A DNA stretch of 64,000 bases, from assembly GCF_015999335.1 (NCBI RefSeq), contig NZ_JAEACP010000010.1:62001-126000 (forward strand). The letters are read 5' to 3'. Position numbers and translations under genes: made by a program. Shown here piece after piece: positions 42,359-51,963 of the stretch. The stretch comes from Tabrizicola soli (GTDB lineage: Bacteria > Pseudomonadota > Alphaproteobacteria > Rhodobacterales > Rhodobacteraceae). The notes below the pieces were generated by a model. That model searched no databases and had not been told where the DNA came from. It saw only the letters and a program-made list of their open reading frames with translations. Each line of letters starts with the position of its first letter. Within the stretch, counting starts at the first letter, position 1.

Positions 42359-44454
42359 ACCCCCAGATCCGAAGCCAGATCCGATTGGGCGCCGATATCG
42401 GCGGCACCTTCACCGACATCGCGCTGGACGTGCGGGGGCGCATGCACTCGACCAAGGTGCTGACCAATTACGCGGCGCCCGAGCAGGCGATCCTGGACGG
42501 GATCGACCTGGTGTTGGCCGAGGCGGGGCTGTCCTGCGCCGACCTCGACATCGTGATCCACGGCACGACGCTGGCCACCAATGCGCTGATCGAGCGGCGC
42601 GGCGCACGGACGGCCTTCGTGACGACCGAGGGCTTTCGCGACGTGATCGAGATGCGGACCGAAAGCCGGTTCGAGCAATACGACCTGAACCTGCGCCTCC
42701 CCGCTCCGCTGGTCCCGCGCGAGGACCGTTTTCCCGTCGCCGGACGGATCGGCGCGCAGGGGCAGGAGTTGCAGCCGCTGGACGAGGCCGCGCTTCAGGC
42801 CATCGCCGACCGGATCGCGGCGGGGGGCTATGGTGCGGTCGCCATCGGCTTTATCCATTCCTACATGAACCCCGCGCATGAGGAACGCGCCCGCGCGATC
42901 ATCGCGGCCAGGGTGGACCTGCCGATCTCGATCTCGTCCGAAGTCTCGCCGCAGATGCGCGAGTTCGAGAGGTTCAACACCGTCTGCGCCAATGCCTATG
43001 TCCGGCCGCAGATGGCCGATTACCTGGGCCGGCTTCAGGTGCGGCTGGCCGAGAAGGGCGCGGGTTGCCCGGTCTTCATGATCCATTCCGGCGGCGGGTT
43101 GATCAGCGTCGAGACGGCGGCGGAATTTCCGGTGCGGCTGGTCGAATCCGGCCCGGCGGGGGGCGCGATCTTCGCCGCCGACGTGGCCCGGCGCTTCGGG
43201 CTGGAGAAGGTGGTCAGCTACGACATGGGCGGCACCACGGCCAAGATCTGCCTGATCGAGGATTTCGCGCCCAAGACCGCCCGCACCTTCGAGGTCGCGC
43301 GCACCACCCGTTTCGCCAAGGGCTCGGGGATGCCGATTTCCATCCCGGTGATCGAGATGATCGAGATCGGCGCGGGCGGCGGCTCGATCGCCTGGGTCGA
43401 TGCGATGGGCCGGATCCAGACCGGGCCGGAGAGCGCGGCCTCGGAACCCGGTCCGGCCTGCTATCAGCGCGGCGGCGAGCGCCCGGCGATCACCGATGCC
43501 GATCTGGTGCTGGGCAAGATCGACCCCGAGAACTTCGCGGGCGGGGCGATCCGGCTGTCGGTCGAAAAGGCAAAGGCCGCGATCGCCCGTGAGGTGGGCG
43601 ACCGGCTGGGCCTGGTCCCGGAAGCCGCCGCCTTCGGCATCTGCGAGGTGGTGGACGAGAACATGGCCAATGCCGCCCGCGTCCATGCGGTCGAGAACGG
43701 CAAGAACATCTCGGACAACCTGATGATCGCCTTCGGCGGCGCCGCGCCCTTGCATGCCGCGCGGCTGTGCGAGAAACTGGGGATCGACCGCTGCCTGATC
43801 CCGCCCGGCGCGGGCGTGGGGTCGGCCATCGGCTTCCTGAGGGCACCCTTCGGCTATGAGGCGCTGGCCTCCAAGATCATCCGGCTTTCGGATTTCGATG
43901 CAACTGCCGTGAATACGCTGCTGGACGGGCTGAAATCCACCGCCGAAGGCTTTGTCCGCGCCGGCGCCGAAGGCCCGATCCGGCGCGAGATCACCGCCTT
44001 CATGCGCTATGTCGGCCAGGGCTGGGAGATCCCGGTCCCCCTGCCCGACCGCCCCTTCACCGCCGCGGACGCCCGGCTTCTGCGTGACGGGTTCCGCCAG
44101 GACTACGCCCGCTTCTTCGGCCGCGCCATCGACGGGCTGGATGGTCTGGAAATCGAGATCGTCACCTTCTCGGTCAAGGCAGAGGACATCCGTCCCGCCC
44201 CCGACCGGCACGAGCTTGCCCTGGGCCGGGAGGCGGCGGGTGACCCGCTCTCACGCCCGGTCTTCGACCCGGCCCGGGGTGAGGCCCTGACTTCTGCCAT
44301 CGTGGTCCGCGACAGCCTGCGGGCCGGGCAGCGTGTCGCCGGCCCCGCCGTGGTGGTCGAACGCGAGACCGCGACCGTGGTGACCTCGCCCTTCGATGTG
44401 GTGATGCAGTCCGACGGCTCGCTGCTGCTGCTGCGCAAGGAGGCCGCGCGATGA
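42355..44454 (+). CDS. Hydantoinase/oxoprolinase A subunit (HyuA family)
   Basis: 699 residues from the ATG at 42355; the frame stays open for long upstream but that part is antisense-free shadow of the TPP gene. The ASKHA-fold starts with GADIGGTFTDIALD, followed by VIHGTTLATNALIERRGA, the second phosphate loop YDMGGTTAKICL and GGAAPLHAARL. With HyuB it forms ATP-dependent enzymes that open hydantoins, N-methylhydantoin, 5-oxoproline or caprolactam, or carboxylate ketones. It overlaps both neighbours by 4 bases. Substrate not predictable from sequence alone. Confidence 0.9.
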   Translation: MNPQIRSQIRLGADIGGTFTDIALDVRGRMHSTKVLTNYAAPEQAILDGIDLVLAEAGLSCADLDIVIHGTTLATNALIERRGARTAFVTTEGFRDVIEMRTESRFEQYDLNLRLPAPLVPREDRFPVAGRIGAQGQELQPLDEAALQAIADRIAAGGYGAVAIGFIHSYMNPAHEERARAIIAARVDLPISISSEVSPQMREFERFNTVCANAYVRPQMADYLGRLQVRLAEKGAGCPVFMIHSGGGLISVETAAEFPVRLVESGPAGGAIFAADVARRFGLEKVVSYDMGGTTAKICLIEDFAPKTARTFEVARTTRFAKGSGMPISIPVIEMIEIGAGGGSIAWVDAMGRIQTGPESAASEPGPACYQRGGERPAITDADLVLGKIDPENFAGGAIRLSVEKAKAAIAREVGDRLGLVPEAAAFGICEVVDENMANAARVHAVENGKNISDNLMIAFGGAAPLHAARLCEKLGIDRCLIPPGAGVGSAIGFLRAPFGYEALASKIIRLSDFDATAVNTLLDGLKSTAEGFVRAGAEGPIRREITAFMRYVGQGWEIPVPLPDRPFTAADARLLRDGFRQDYARFFGRAIDGLDGLEIEIVTFSVKAEDIRPAPDRHELALGREAAGDPLSRPVFDPARGEALTSAIVVRDSLRAGQRVAGPAVVVERETATVVTSPFDVVMQSDGSLLLLRKEAAR

Positions 44455-46064
44455 GTGACGCAACCCTGGAAATCCGCATGCAGGTGATGTGGAACCGCCT
44501 GATCTCGGTGGTCGAGGAACAGGCGATGACGCTGTTGCGCACCGCCTTTTCCACCAGCGTGCGCGAGGCGGGCGACCTGTCGGCCGGCGTCTTCGATCCC
44601 GAGGGGCGGATGCTGGCCCAAGCGGTCACCGGCACGCCGGGCCATGTCAACACCATGGCCGAGGCGGTGCTGCATTTCATCGCCGGGATCGGGCGCGAGA
44701 ACATGTTCCCCGGCGACACCTATGTCACCAACGACCCCTGGAAGGGCACCGGGCACCTGCACGACATCACCATGGTCTCGCCCAGCTTCAAGGGCGAGCG
44801 GCTGGTCGGCTTCTTCGCCTGCACCGCGCATGTGGTCGACGTCGGCGGGCGCGGCTTCGGGGCGGACGGCAAGTCGGTCTATGAGGAAGGGATCCAGATC
44901 CCGATCATGAAGTTCGCCGAGCGCGGCCGGGTGAATGCCGACCTGATCCGCATCCTGCGCGCCAACGTGCGCGAGCCCAACCAGGTGGTGGGCGACTTCT
45001 ACTCGCTGGCCGCCTGCAACGACGTGGGCCATGAGCGCCTGATCGCGATGATGCAGGAAATCGGGCTGGAGAGCCTGGATGCGCTGGGGGAGTTCATCTT
45101 CACCCGGACCCGCGCGGCGATGCTGGAGCGGATCCGCGCCCTGCCCAGGGGGCGGTGGGAGAATGATCTCCTGACCGACGGCTACGACCGCCCGGTGCGG
45201 CTGGCCTGCTCGGTCGAGATCGGGGAGGATGTGGTGAACGTCGATTTCACCGGCACCGACCCGATCAGCACGCACGGCATCAACGTGCCGATCATCTATA
45301 CCAAGGCCTATGCCTCCTACGCGCTGAAATGCGTGGTGGCGCCGGACATCCCGAACAACTGGGCCTCGCTGGAGGCCTTCACCATCTCCTCGCCCGAGAA
45401 CATCCTGAACGCCCCCCGCCCCGCGCCGGTCTCGGTACGCCATGTGATCGGGCATCTGGTGCCGGACCTCGTGCTGGGGGCGCTGGCCAGGGCGCTGCCG
45501 GGACAGGTCCTGGCCGAGGGCGCGGCGGCCTTGTGGAACATCCACATGTCGGTGCGCCCGGTCGCCGGGCAGGCGGGGCGGCGGGCCGAGATCCTGATGT
45601 TCAACTCCGGCGGCATGGGCGCGCGGCCGGGCCTGGACGGGTTGTCGGCGACGGCCTTCCCCTCGGGCGTGATGACCATGCCGATCGAGGCGACCGAGCA
45701 TACCGGCCCGGTCGTGGTCTGGCGCAAGGAACTGCGGCCCGACAGCGGCGGCGACGGCCAGTATCGCGGCGGCCTCGGCCAGGTGATCGAGATCGAGGCC
45801 CTGCCGGGGCATGAGTTCGACTTCTCGGCCATGTTCGACCGGATGAACCATCCGGCACGGGGACGCGACGGGGGCGCTCCGGGCGCTCCGGGCCGGGCCG
45901 CGCTGGACGATGGCACGGTGCTGAAGCCGAAGGGCTGGCAGCATGTCCCGGCCGGTCGGCGGCTGGTGCTGCACCTGCCGGGCGGCGGCGGGTTCGGCGA
46001 TCCGGCCCGGCGCGACCCTGCCGCGCGGGCGGACGACATCTCGAAAGGCTATGTGGGCAAATGA
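44451..46064 (+). CDS. Hydantoinase/oxoprolinase B subunit (HyuB family)
   Basis: 537 residues. Typical HyuB blocks are TAFSTSVREAGDLSAGVFDP near residues 26-45, PGHVNTM, DTYVTNDPWKGTGHLHDI near 89-106 and FACTAHVVDVGGRG with the metal ligands; a closing GGGGFGDP stands near the C-terminus. It is the catalytic partner of HyuA. Its start overlaps HyuA's stop and its stop overlaps the aminotransferase start, so the order TPP enzyme-HyuA-HyuB-aminotransferase is translated as one block. Confidence 0.9.
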   Translation: MSDATLEIRMQVMWNRLISVVEEQAMTLLRTAFSTSVREAGDLSAGVFDPEGRMLAQAVTGTPGHVNTMAEAVLHFIAGIGRENMFPGDTYVTNDPWKGTGHLHDITMVSPSFKGERLVGFFACTAHVVDVGGRGFGADGKSVYEEGIQIPIMKFAERGRVNADLIRILRANVREPNQVVGDFYSLAACNDVGHERLIAMMQEIGLESLDALGEFIFTRTRAAMLERIRALPRGRWENDLLTDGYDRPVRLACSVEIGEDVVNVDFTGTDPISTHGINVPIIYTKAYASYALKCVVAPDIPNNWASLEAFTISSPENILNAPRPAPVSVRHVIGHLVPDLVLGALARALPGQVLAEGAAALWNIHMSVRPVAGQAGRRAEILMFNSGGMGARPGLDGLSATAFPSGVMTMPIEATEHTGPVVVWRKELRPDSGGDGQYRGGLGQVIEIEALPGHEFDFSAMFDRMNHPARGRDGGAPGAPGRAALDDGTVLKPKGWQHVPAGRRLVLHLPGGGGFGDPARRDPAARADDISKGYVGK

Positions 46065-47278
46065 GCTATCTCGCAACGCGCCTCGCGGCGGTGAAACCCT
46101 CGGCCTCGATGGCCGCGTCCATGGCGGCCAGGGCCCTGCGGGCCAAGGGCCTCGACGTGATCGACCTGGGCCTGGGCGAGCCCGACTTCCCGACGCCCCC
46201 GCATGTGGCCGAGGCGGCGCACAAGGCGGCGCTGGCGGGCGAGACGCTCTATACCCCCGCAGCCGGAACCCCTGCCCTGCGTACCGCCGTGGCCGGGAAG
46301 TTCCGGCGCGAGAATGGTCTGGACCATTCGGCGGACGAGATCGTGGTGGCGAACGGCGCCAAGCAGATCATCTTCAACGCCCTGATGGCGACCCTGAACG
46401 ACGGCGACGAGGCGATCCTGCCCGCGCCCTGTTTCGTCAGCTATCCCGAGATGGTGAAGCTTCTCGGCGGTGTCCCGGTCACCCCGGTCTGCGGGGCGGA
46501 CACCGGCTTTCGCCTGACGCCCGAGGCGCTGGAGGCCGCGATCACGCCCCGCACCAAGTGGCTGTTCCTGAACACCCCAGGCAATCCCTCGGGTGCGGTC
46601 TATTCCGGGGCCGACCTCAAGGCGCTCGGCGCGGTGCTGGTCCGTCATCCGCAGGTGCTGGTCCTGTCGGACGAGATCTATGAGCATATCCTCTTCGACG
46701 GCCGCGAATTCGTCTCTTTCGGCAAGGCCTGCCCGGACCTGCGCGACCGCACGCTGATCGTGAACGGCGTGGCCAAGGCCTATGCGATGACCGGCTGGCG
46801 GGTGGGCTATGCCGCCGGTCCCGCGCCGCTCTTGAAGGCGATGAACACGGTGCAAAGCCAGTCCGTCACCTCGGTCGCGGCCCCGATGCAGGCGGCGGCG
46901 CTGGCCGCGCTGACCGGGCCGCAGGACTGCATCGCGCAGTTCCGCGAGGCGTTCCAGCGCCGTCGCGATCTGGTCGTCGCCGGGATCGCGCAGATTCCCG
47001 GCCTGACGCTTTCCCCGCCCGAAGGGGCCTTCTACGCCTATATCGGCTGCGAAGGGCTGATCGGCCGCACCACGCCCGAGGGCAGGGTTCTGACCGACGA
47101 TGCCGCCGTCACCGATTACCTGCTGAACCACGCCCATGTCGGCGCGGTGCCGGGCGCGGCCTATGGCCTGTCACCCTTCTTCCGCATCTCGACCGCCACC
47201 TCGGACGCGATCCTGACCGAGGCCATCGCCCGCATCGCCCGGGCGGTGGCCGCCCTTTCCCCCGCAAAGGCCGCATGA
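46061..47278 (+). CDS. Class I/II PLP aminotransferase (aspartate-aminotransferase-like)
   Basis: 405 residues. The pattern is that of type I gamma aspartate aminotransferases: VIDLGLGEPDFPTPPHV, LYTPAAGTPALR, NTPGNPSGAVY, SDEIYEHILFDG and the PLP lysine in VNGVAKAYAMTGWRVGYAAG (Lys at about residue 241). It moves an amino group between an amino acid and a 2-oxo acid in the cytosol. Coupled by 4-base overlaps on both sides, so it very likely acts on the product or precursor of the hydantoinase step. Confidence 0.9.
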   Translation: MSYLATRLAAVKPSASMAASMAARALRAKGLDVIDLGLGEPDFPTPPHVAEAAHKAALAGETLYTPAAGTPALRTAVAGKFRRENGLDHSADEIVVANGAKQIIFNALMATLNDGDEAILPAPCFVSYPEMVKLLGGVPVTPVCGADTGFRLTPEALEAAITPRTKWLFLNTPGNPSGAVYSGADLKALGAVLVRHPQVLVLSDEIYEHILFDGREFVSFGKACPDLRDRTLIVNGVAKAYAMTGWRVGYAAGPAPLLKAMNTVQSQSVTSVAAPMQAAALAALTGPQDCIAQFREAFQRRRDLVVAGIAQIPGLTLSPPEGAFYAYIGCEGLIGRTTPEGRVLTDDAAVTDYLLNHAHVGAVPGAAYGLSPFFRISTATSDAILTEAIARIARAVAALSPAKAA

Positions 47279-48111
47279 TGAGCAATCCTCGCTTCGACCG
47301 CATCCTGCTGACCGGGGCCGCCGGCCGCCTGGGCACGGAACTCCGCCGGGGCCTCGCGCCGCTGTGCCGCCAGCTGCGCCTGGCGGACGTGGTCCGGATC
47401 ACCGACCTCGCCCCGAACGAGGAGGCCCTGCGCTTCGACCTTGCCGACATGGAGGCCACCATCGCCGCCTGCGAAGGGGTGGACGCTATCGTCCATTTCG
47501 GCGGCGTCCCGCTGGAGCGGCCCTGGGACCAGATCCTGAACGGCAATATCCGGGGCAGCTATCACATCTACGAGGGCGCGCGGAAACATGGGGTCGGCCG
47601 GGTGGTCTATGCCAGTTCGGTCCACGCGATCGGCTATCACCGGCTTGAGGACCGGATCGACGCCGACGCGCCCCACCGCCCCGACGGGCTTTACGGGTTG
47701 TCGAAATGCTTCGTCGAGGATCTTGGCCGGCTTTACTGGGACAAGTTCGGGATCGAGACCGCCGCGCTGCGCATCTTCTCCAGCTTCCCCGAGCCCGCCG
47801 ATCGCCGGATGCTCTGGTCCTGGCTGTCCTTCGACGATTGCAACCGCCTGGTCACTGCTGCCCTGACCGCCCCGCGCGTGGGTTTCACCCTGTCGTTCGG
47901 GCTGTCGGGCAATGCGGTCAAGCCGGTGGACAACCGGCTGGCCGGGCACCTCGGCTATATCCCGCAGGACAACACCGAAGCCTTCCGCGCCGTGGTCGAG
48001 GCGAAGCACCCGGTCCCCGACCCGAAAGCCCCCGCCGTGCAGCATCTGGGCGGCTGGTTCGTCGATCTCGGCCACCCCGACGACGCCGACAAGGGTGGGG
48101 CCGCGAAATGA
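47275..48111 (+). CDS. Uronate dehydrogenase-like NAD-dependent epimerase/dehydratase family protein
   Basis: 278 residues. Rossmann motif TGAAGRLG is near residues 13-20. The segments IVHFGGVPLERPWDQIL, NIRGSYHIYEGAR, SSVHAIGYH, the YGLSKCFVEDLGR catalytic Tyr/Lys region and FVD near the end resemble Agrobacterium uronate dehydrogenase closely in order and spacing. That enzyme oxidises hexuronates to aldaro-lactones with NAD. It may act here on another cyclic hydroxy compound. Two ATGs (47275, 47278) are possible. Overlaps both neighbouring genes. Confidence 0.85.
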   Translation: MMSNPRFDRILLTGAAGRLGTELRRGLAPLCRQLRLADVVRITDLAPNEEALRFDLADMEATIAACEGVDAIVHFGGVPLERPWDQILNGNIRGSYHIYEGARKHGVGRVVYASSVHAIGYHRLEDRIDADAPHRPDGLYGLSKCFVEDLGRLYWDKFGIETAALRIFSSFPEPADRRMLWSWLSFDDCNRLVTAALTAPRVGFTLSFGLSGNAVKPVDNRLAGHLGYIPQDNTEAFRAVVEAKHPVPDPKAPAVQHLGGWFVDLGHPDDADKGGAAK

Positions 48112-49316
48112 AGACCAGCTATGACGTGGTGATCGTGGGCGGCGCGGTCATCGGATCGGCCGTCGCCTATTTCCTCAAGACCAACCCGGATTTCACCGGG
48201 TCCGTGCTGGTGGTCGAACGCGACCCAACCTATCGCTTCGCCTCGACCTCGCTGTCGTCCTCCTCGATCCGGCTCCAGTTCTCGAACCCGATCAACGTGC
48301 GGATCAGCCAGTTCGGCTCGGCCTTCATCAAGGACTTCGCCCGCACGATGCAGGTCGCCGGAGAGGCCCCGCCCGAGCTGAACTTCCACCAGGGCGGCTA
48401 CCTGTTCCTGGCCGATACCGGGGACGGTGTCCGTACCCTGCGCGAGAACCACGAGGTCCAGCGCGCCTGCGGGGCGGATGTCGTGCTCTGGGGGCAAGAG
48501 GAGCTGGCCCGCGCCTTCCCGCATCTGCGGGTGAAGGACATCCTGCTGGCCAGCTACGGCCGGTCGGGCGAGGGCTGGTTCTCCAACACCGGGCTGATGA
48601 ACGGCTTCAAGGCCAAGGCGCGCGCGCTCGGGGCGGAGTATGTCGCCGACGAGGTGGTGGCGATCGGCCGCGACGGTGCGCGGGTGACCTCGGTCACGCT
48701 GCAATCCGGCGCCACGGTCCAGGCCGGAACCATTGTCAACGCCTCGGGCCCCCGTGCCGCGCTCACCGCCCGGATGGCCGGGCTGGACGTGCCGGTCGAG
48801 CCGAGGAAGCGCACGCTCTTCGTCTTCGACTGCGCGGCCACGCCGGAAGGCAGCGCCATGGTCAACCGGGGCCGCCTGCCGCTGATGATCGACCCCTCGG
48901 GCGTCTTCTGCCGCCCCGAGGGCCGCTTCTTCCTGTCCGGCGCGCCGCCGGTCGAGGATCCGGCGGTGGACTGGGACGATTTCGAACCCCGCTGGGAGGA
49001 ATTCGAGGACCTGATCTGGCCCGCCCTTGCCACCCGCTCGCCCGCCTTCGAGGCGATCAAGGTGGTGAACCAATGGGCCGGGCACTACGACTTCAACACG
49101 CTGGACCACAACCTGATCGTGGGCGCGCATCCCGAGGTGGGGAATTTCATCTACGCCAACGGCTTCTCGGGCCACGGGTTGCAGCAGGGTCCCGCGGCGG
49201 GGCGGGGAGTGTCCGAACTGATCACCTACGGCGGTTTCCGCACGCTGGACCTGTCCGAGGTGGGCTACGAGCGCATCCTGCAGAACCGCCCCTTCCTGGA
49301 AAAGGCGGTGATCTGA
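48108..49316 (+). CDS. FAD-dependent amine/amino-acid oxidase (DAO superfamily)
   Basis: 402 residues. The N-terminal FAD motif VVIVGGAVIGSAVAYFL is followed by ERDPTYRFASTSLSSSSIR. The C-terminal part has IYANGFSGHGLQQGPAAGRG, where the flavin ring is held in DadA, glycine oxidase and sarcosine oxidase relatives. It probably oxidises a secondary or primary amine or a D-amino acid. The ATG overlaps the preceding stop by 4 bases. Members with this TSLSSSSIRLQFS start are near FOXRED1-type dehydrogenases, so membrane or ETF electron transfer is possible. Confidence 0.85.
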   Translation: MKTSYDVVIVGGAVIGSAVAYFLKTNPDFTGSVLVVERDPTYRFASTSLSSSSIRLQFSNPINVRISQFGSAFIKDFARTMQVAGEAPPELNFHQGGYLFLADTGDGVRTLRENHEVQRACGADVVLWGQEELARAFPHLRVKDILLASYGRSGEGWFSNTGLMNGFKAKARALGAEYVADEVVAIGRDGARVTSVTLQSGATVQAGTIVNASGPRAALTARMAGLDVPVEPRKRTLFVFDCAATPEGSAMVNRGRLPLMIDPSGVFCRPEGRFFLSGAPPVEDPAVDWDDFEPRWEEFEDLIWPALATRSPAFEAIKVVNQWAGHYDFNTLDHNLIVGAHPEVGNFIYANGFSGHGLQQGPAAGRGVSELITYGGFRTLDLSEVGYERILQNRPFLEKAVI

Positions 49317-49337
49317 CGCCATGGCACGGGGTCCGAC

Positions 49338-50294
49338 ATGAGCAACGCCCCTGCCCGGCTGCCGCCGCTGAACGCGCTGCGCGTGTTCCATACCGTCGTG
49401 CGGCATCGGTCGTTCCGGGCGGCGGCGGACGAACTCAGCGTGACACCCCAGGCGGTGAGCCAGCAGATCAAGCTTCTGGAAGACACGCTGGGCGCCGAGT
49501 TGTTCGAGCGCCGGGGCCGCGCGATCGAGCCGAACGAGAAGGCGATCCTGCTGGCGCATTTCGTGCAGGCGGCCTTCGACGAGCTGGCCGAAGGCGTGCG
49601 CCGGGTGGCGAAGTCCGACACCCGCAACCGGATCAACGTGAACGCCAGCCCCTATTTCGCGACGCGCTACCTCCTCGACCGGATCACCCGCTTCCGCGAG
49701 ACCTCCCCGGATGCCGACCTGCGCCTGACCACGATGGTGGAACTGCCGGATTTCGTCGCCGACGACGTCGATGTGGCGATCCAGTGGGGCTATGGCAGCT
49801 GGAAGGGCTGCGAGGCGACGCTCCTGTTGCGCGACTACAAGGTGATCTGCTGCACGCCCGACCTGGCCCGCCGGATCGCCGGCCCGGAAACCCTGCGCGA
49901 CATGCCGCTGCTGCACCCGGTCCTGTCGCCCGAGCTTTGGCCGAACGTCCTGCGCCACCTTGGCGTCGCCGAGCGGGCCGGCAAGGCGGACATGCAGTTG
50001 CAGGACGCGGCCACCATGCGGCGGGCGACGCTGGCGGGGCTGGGGATCGGCCTGATCTCGACCATCGACGCGGCCGAGGACCTGAAGCTGGGCAAGCTGG
50101 TCGCGCCCTTCGGGGCCGAGGCGATGCACCGGATGCCCGAGGAGCAGATCCCCGGCTTCTATCTTGTCCTGCCCAAGGCGCACCGGCGGGTGAAGACCAT
50201 CGCCGCCTTCTGCCGCTGGACCCTCGCCGAAAGCTGGGACAGCCCGGACGAGCGCGAGATCCGCCGGCTGGCCGGGGGAATGGATGGCAAGTAA
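49338..50294 (+). CDS. LysR-family transcriptional regulator (GcvA type)
   Basis: 318 residues. The winged helix LNALRVFHTVVRHRSFRAA (in part) to LSVTPQAVSQQIKLLED spans residues 10-50, and an effector domain of periplasmic-binding fold follows. The NALRVFHTVV...VTPQAVSQQIK wording is typical of the GcvA branch. It lies 21 bases after the oxidase gene in the same direction and so is probably part of the operon. It is the best candidate to bind the three CTTGT-N13-TTCTTG elements, although LysR sites usually show a T-N11-A core (inference). Confidence 0.88.
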   Translation: MSNAPARLPPLNALRVFHTVVRHRSFRAAADELSVTPQAVSQQIKLLEDTLGAELFERRGRAIEPNEKAILLAHFVQAAFDELAEGVRRVAKSDTRNRINVNASPYFATRYLLDRITRFRETSPDADLRLTTMVELPDFVADDVDVAIQWGYGSWKGCEATLLLRDYKVICCTPDLARRIAGPETLRDMPLLHPVLSPELWPNVLRHLGVAERAGKADMQLQDAATMRRATLAGLGIGLISTIDAAEDLKLGKLVAPFGAEAMHRMPEEQIPGFYLVLPKAHRRVKTIAAFCRWTLAESWDSPDEREIRRLAGGMDGK

Positions 50295-50296
50295 TT

Positions 50297-50320
50297 CTTG
50301 TTCTTCGGACGTTTTTCTTG
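50297..50320 (+). promoter_or_regulatory. CTTGT-N13-TTCTTG element, copy 3 (before the SDR/amino-acid ABC operon)
   Basis: CTTGT (50297-50301) and TTCTTG (50315-50320) with the same 13-base gap as copies 1 and 2, two bases after the LysR stop and 52 bases before the SDR ATG at 50373. The spacer differs from the other two copies, so the two words and their distance appear to be what is conserved. Confidence 0.58.
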
Positions 50321-50372
50321 ATTTGGTCCGGCGCCGTTCTGGTGCAGCTTTCTTCAGAGGCAGGGGGATGAC

Positions 50373-51110
50373 ATGCCAAGGGCTTTGGTAACAGGGGCAA
50401 CAAGCGGGATCGGGCGGGCCATCGCCCTGGCGCTGCACGCGGCGGGCCACCGGGTCATCGCGACCGGCCGCAATCCGGCGGCGCTGGAGGAGCTTGCGGC
50501 GCAGGGCCTGACGCCCCTGGCCCTCGACCTCTCCGATCCGGACGGCCTTCCCCCCGCCCTGGCGAAGGCCCTCGCCGGGGAAGAGGTGGAGATCCTGGTG
50601 AACAATGCCGGGATGGTGACCGCCCCCGGCAACTTCTGCACCATGGCCGAGGCCGACATCCACCGCATGGTCGCCACCAACCTGACGCAGGCGCTGCTGG
50701 TGACCCATGCCGTCGCGCCGGGGATGCAGGCGCGGGGCCGGGGGCACGTCTTCTTCACCGGCTCGGTCGCGGCGCATACGCCCTATCCCAACATGGCGGT
50801 CTATGCCGCGACCAAGGCTGCGCTTGGCGCCTTCGCCCAAAGCCTGCGGCTGGACCTCTCGGCCTCGGGCGTGCGCGTGACCGAGATCGTCGCGGGCCGC
50901 GTCGAAAGCCCGCTTTACAAGGACGTGCTGACGGCCGGGGCGCGGGCGGCGATGTATGCCGGCCAGACCGCCGTCCAGCCCGAGGACGTGGCCGCCATGG
51001 TGCTGGCCGTCCTGAACCTTCCCGCGCATGTGGATGTCGCGCGCTTCGACATCCTGCCCACGCGCCAGCCCGTCACCCCCCAGGTTCCCGCAGCGGAGAA
51101 ATCGAAATGA
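50373..51110 (+). CDS. Short-chain dehydrogenase/reductase (SDR)
   Basis: 245 residues. Classical SDR features: [13 protein letters not shown] cofactor loop at residues 7-19, LVNNAGMV, the catalytic Ser in [21 protein letters not shown] and the YxxxK pair inside it. The [12 protein letters not shown] segment suggests NADP(H) preference. It reduces or oxidises a carbonyl/hydroxyl group in the pathway fed by the amino-acid transporter downstream. A second SDR starts in an ATGA overlap with its stop. Confidence 0.88.
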   Translation: MPRALVTGATSGIGRAIALALHAAGHRVIATGRNPAALEELAAQGLTPLALDLSDPDGLPPALAKALAGEEVEILVNNAGMVTAPGNFCTMAEADIHRMVATNLTQALLVTHAVAPGMQARGRGHVFFTGSVAAHTPYPNMAVYAATKAALGAFAQSLRLDLSASGVRVTEIVAGRVESPLYKDVLTAGARAAMYAGQTAVQPEDVAAMVLAVLNLPAHVDVARFDILPTRQPVTPQVPAAEKSK

Positions 51111-51856
51111 AGGGCTTGTCTGTCGTGATCGTCGGCGGGGGCGCCGGTCTCGGCGCGCTTCTGGCCCGGATGGCCGTGGCCGAGGGCGCCTCGGCCCTTG
51201 GCATCATCGACCTGAACCCCGAGGCCGCCGAAGCCGCACTGGAACCCGCCCGCGTGGCGGGCATTCCCATTGCATTCGCCGCCTGCGACATCCGCACCGC
51301 GCCCGCCGCGCATGAGGCCTTCGACCGCATCGCCGCCGCGCTTGGCCGGGTGGACACGCTGGTGAACTCGGCCGCGATCTACCCAAGGAAGCCGATCCTC
51401 GAGATCACCGACGCCGACTGGGACGCCTCGAACGCGATCAACGTCAAGGGCACCTATCACATGATGGTCGCCGCGGTCCGCCACATGCAGGCGCAAGAGG
51501 TGAAGGACCGGGTCCGGGGCCGGATCGTCAACATCACTTCGGTGGATGCGTTCAAGGCCCATCCGCAGAACGCGCATTACGCCGCCACCAAGGCCGCCGT
51601 GGTCAGCCTCACGAAAAGCATGGCCCATGCGGTTGCGCCGGACGGGATCCTGGTGAACTCGGTCGCGCCCGCCGGGATGGCGACGGAAAAGGCCCGCGAA
51701 CTGGGCTTCCTCGGCGAACTGGCCAAGGCCAGCCCCCTCGGCCGCGGCGGCGAGCCCGAGGAAATGGCGGAATGGGTGCTGATGGCCGGGGGCCCGCGCA
51801 ACACCTACATGACCGGCGAGAACATCATCGTCTCGGGCGGCTACATCTACGCCTGA
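51107..51856 (+). CDS. Short-chain dehydrogenase/reductase (SDR), second copy
   Basis: 249 residues. The cofactor loop is [13 protein letters not shown] (GxxxGxG with an extra Gly). Asp37 in [10 protein letters not shown] suggests NAD(H). [13 protein letters not shown], Ser in [14 protein letters not shown], and YAATKAAV follow. Only distantly similar to the preceding SDR, so not a recent duplication. Two adjacent SDRs of different cofactor type may carry out an epimerisation by oxidation and reduction (inference). Confidence 0.87.
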   Translation: MKGLSVVIVGGGAGLGALLARMAVAEGASALGIIDLNPEAAEAALEPARVAGIPIAFAACDIRTAPAAHEAFDRIAAALGRVDTLVNSAAIYPRKPILEITDADWDASNAINVKGTYHMMVAAVRHMQAQEVKDRVRGRIVNITSVDAFKAHPQNAHYAATKAAVVSLTKSMAHAVAPDGILVNSVAPAGMATEKARELGFLGELAKASPLGRGGEPEEMAEWVLMAGGPRNTYMTGENIIVSGGYIYA

Positions 51857-51963
51857 CAGAAATACCCTGACATCCCAGGGACTTGACCCCGACCGGCAGC
51901 GCAGGCCCGGCCGGTGACGGCCGACCTTTGCCTGCGCGGACCGCCAATATGGGAGTGGCACGA

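Noticed and set aside
47955-51029. Open frame of about 1000 codons on the minus strand opposite the oxidase, LysR and SDR genes
   Set aside because: Same antisense artefact of strong third-position GC; the plus-strand genes show correct motifs, starts and overlaps.
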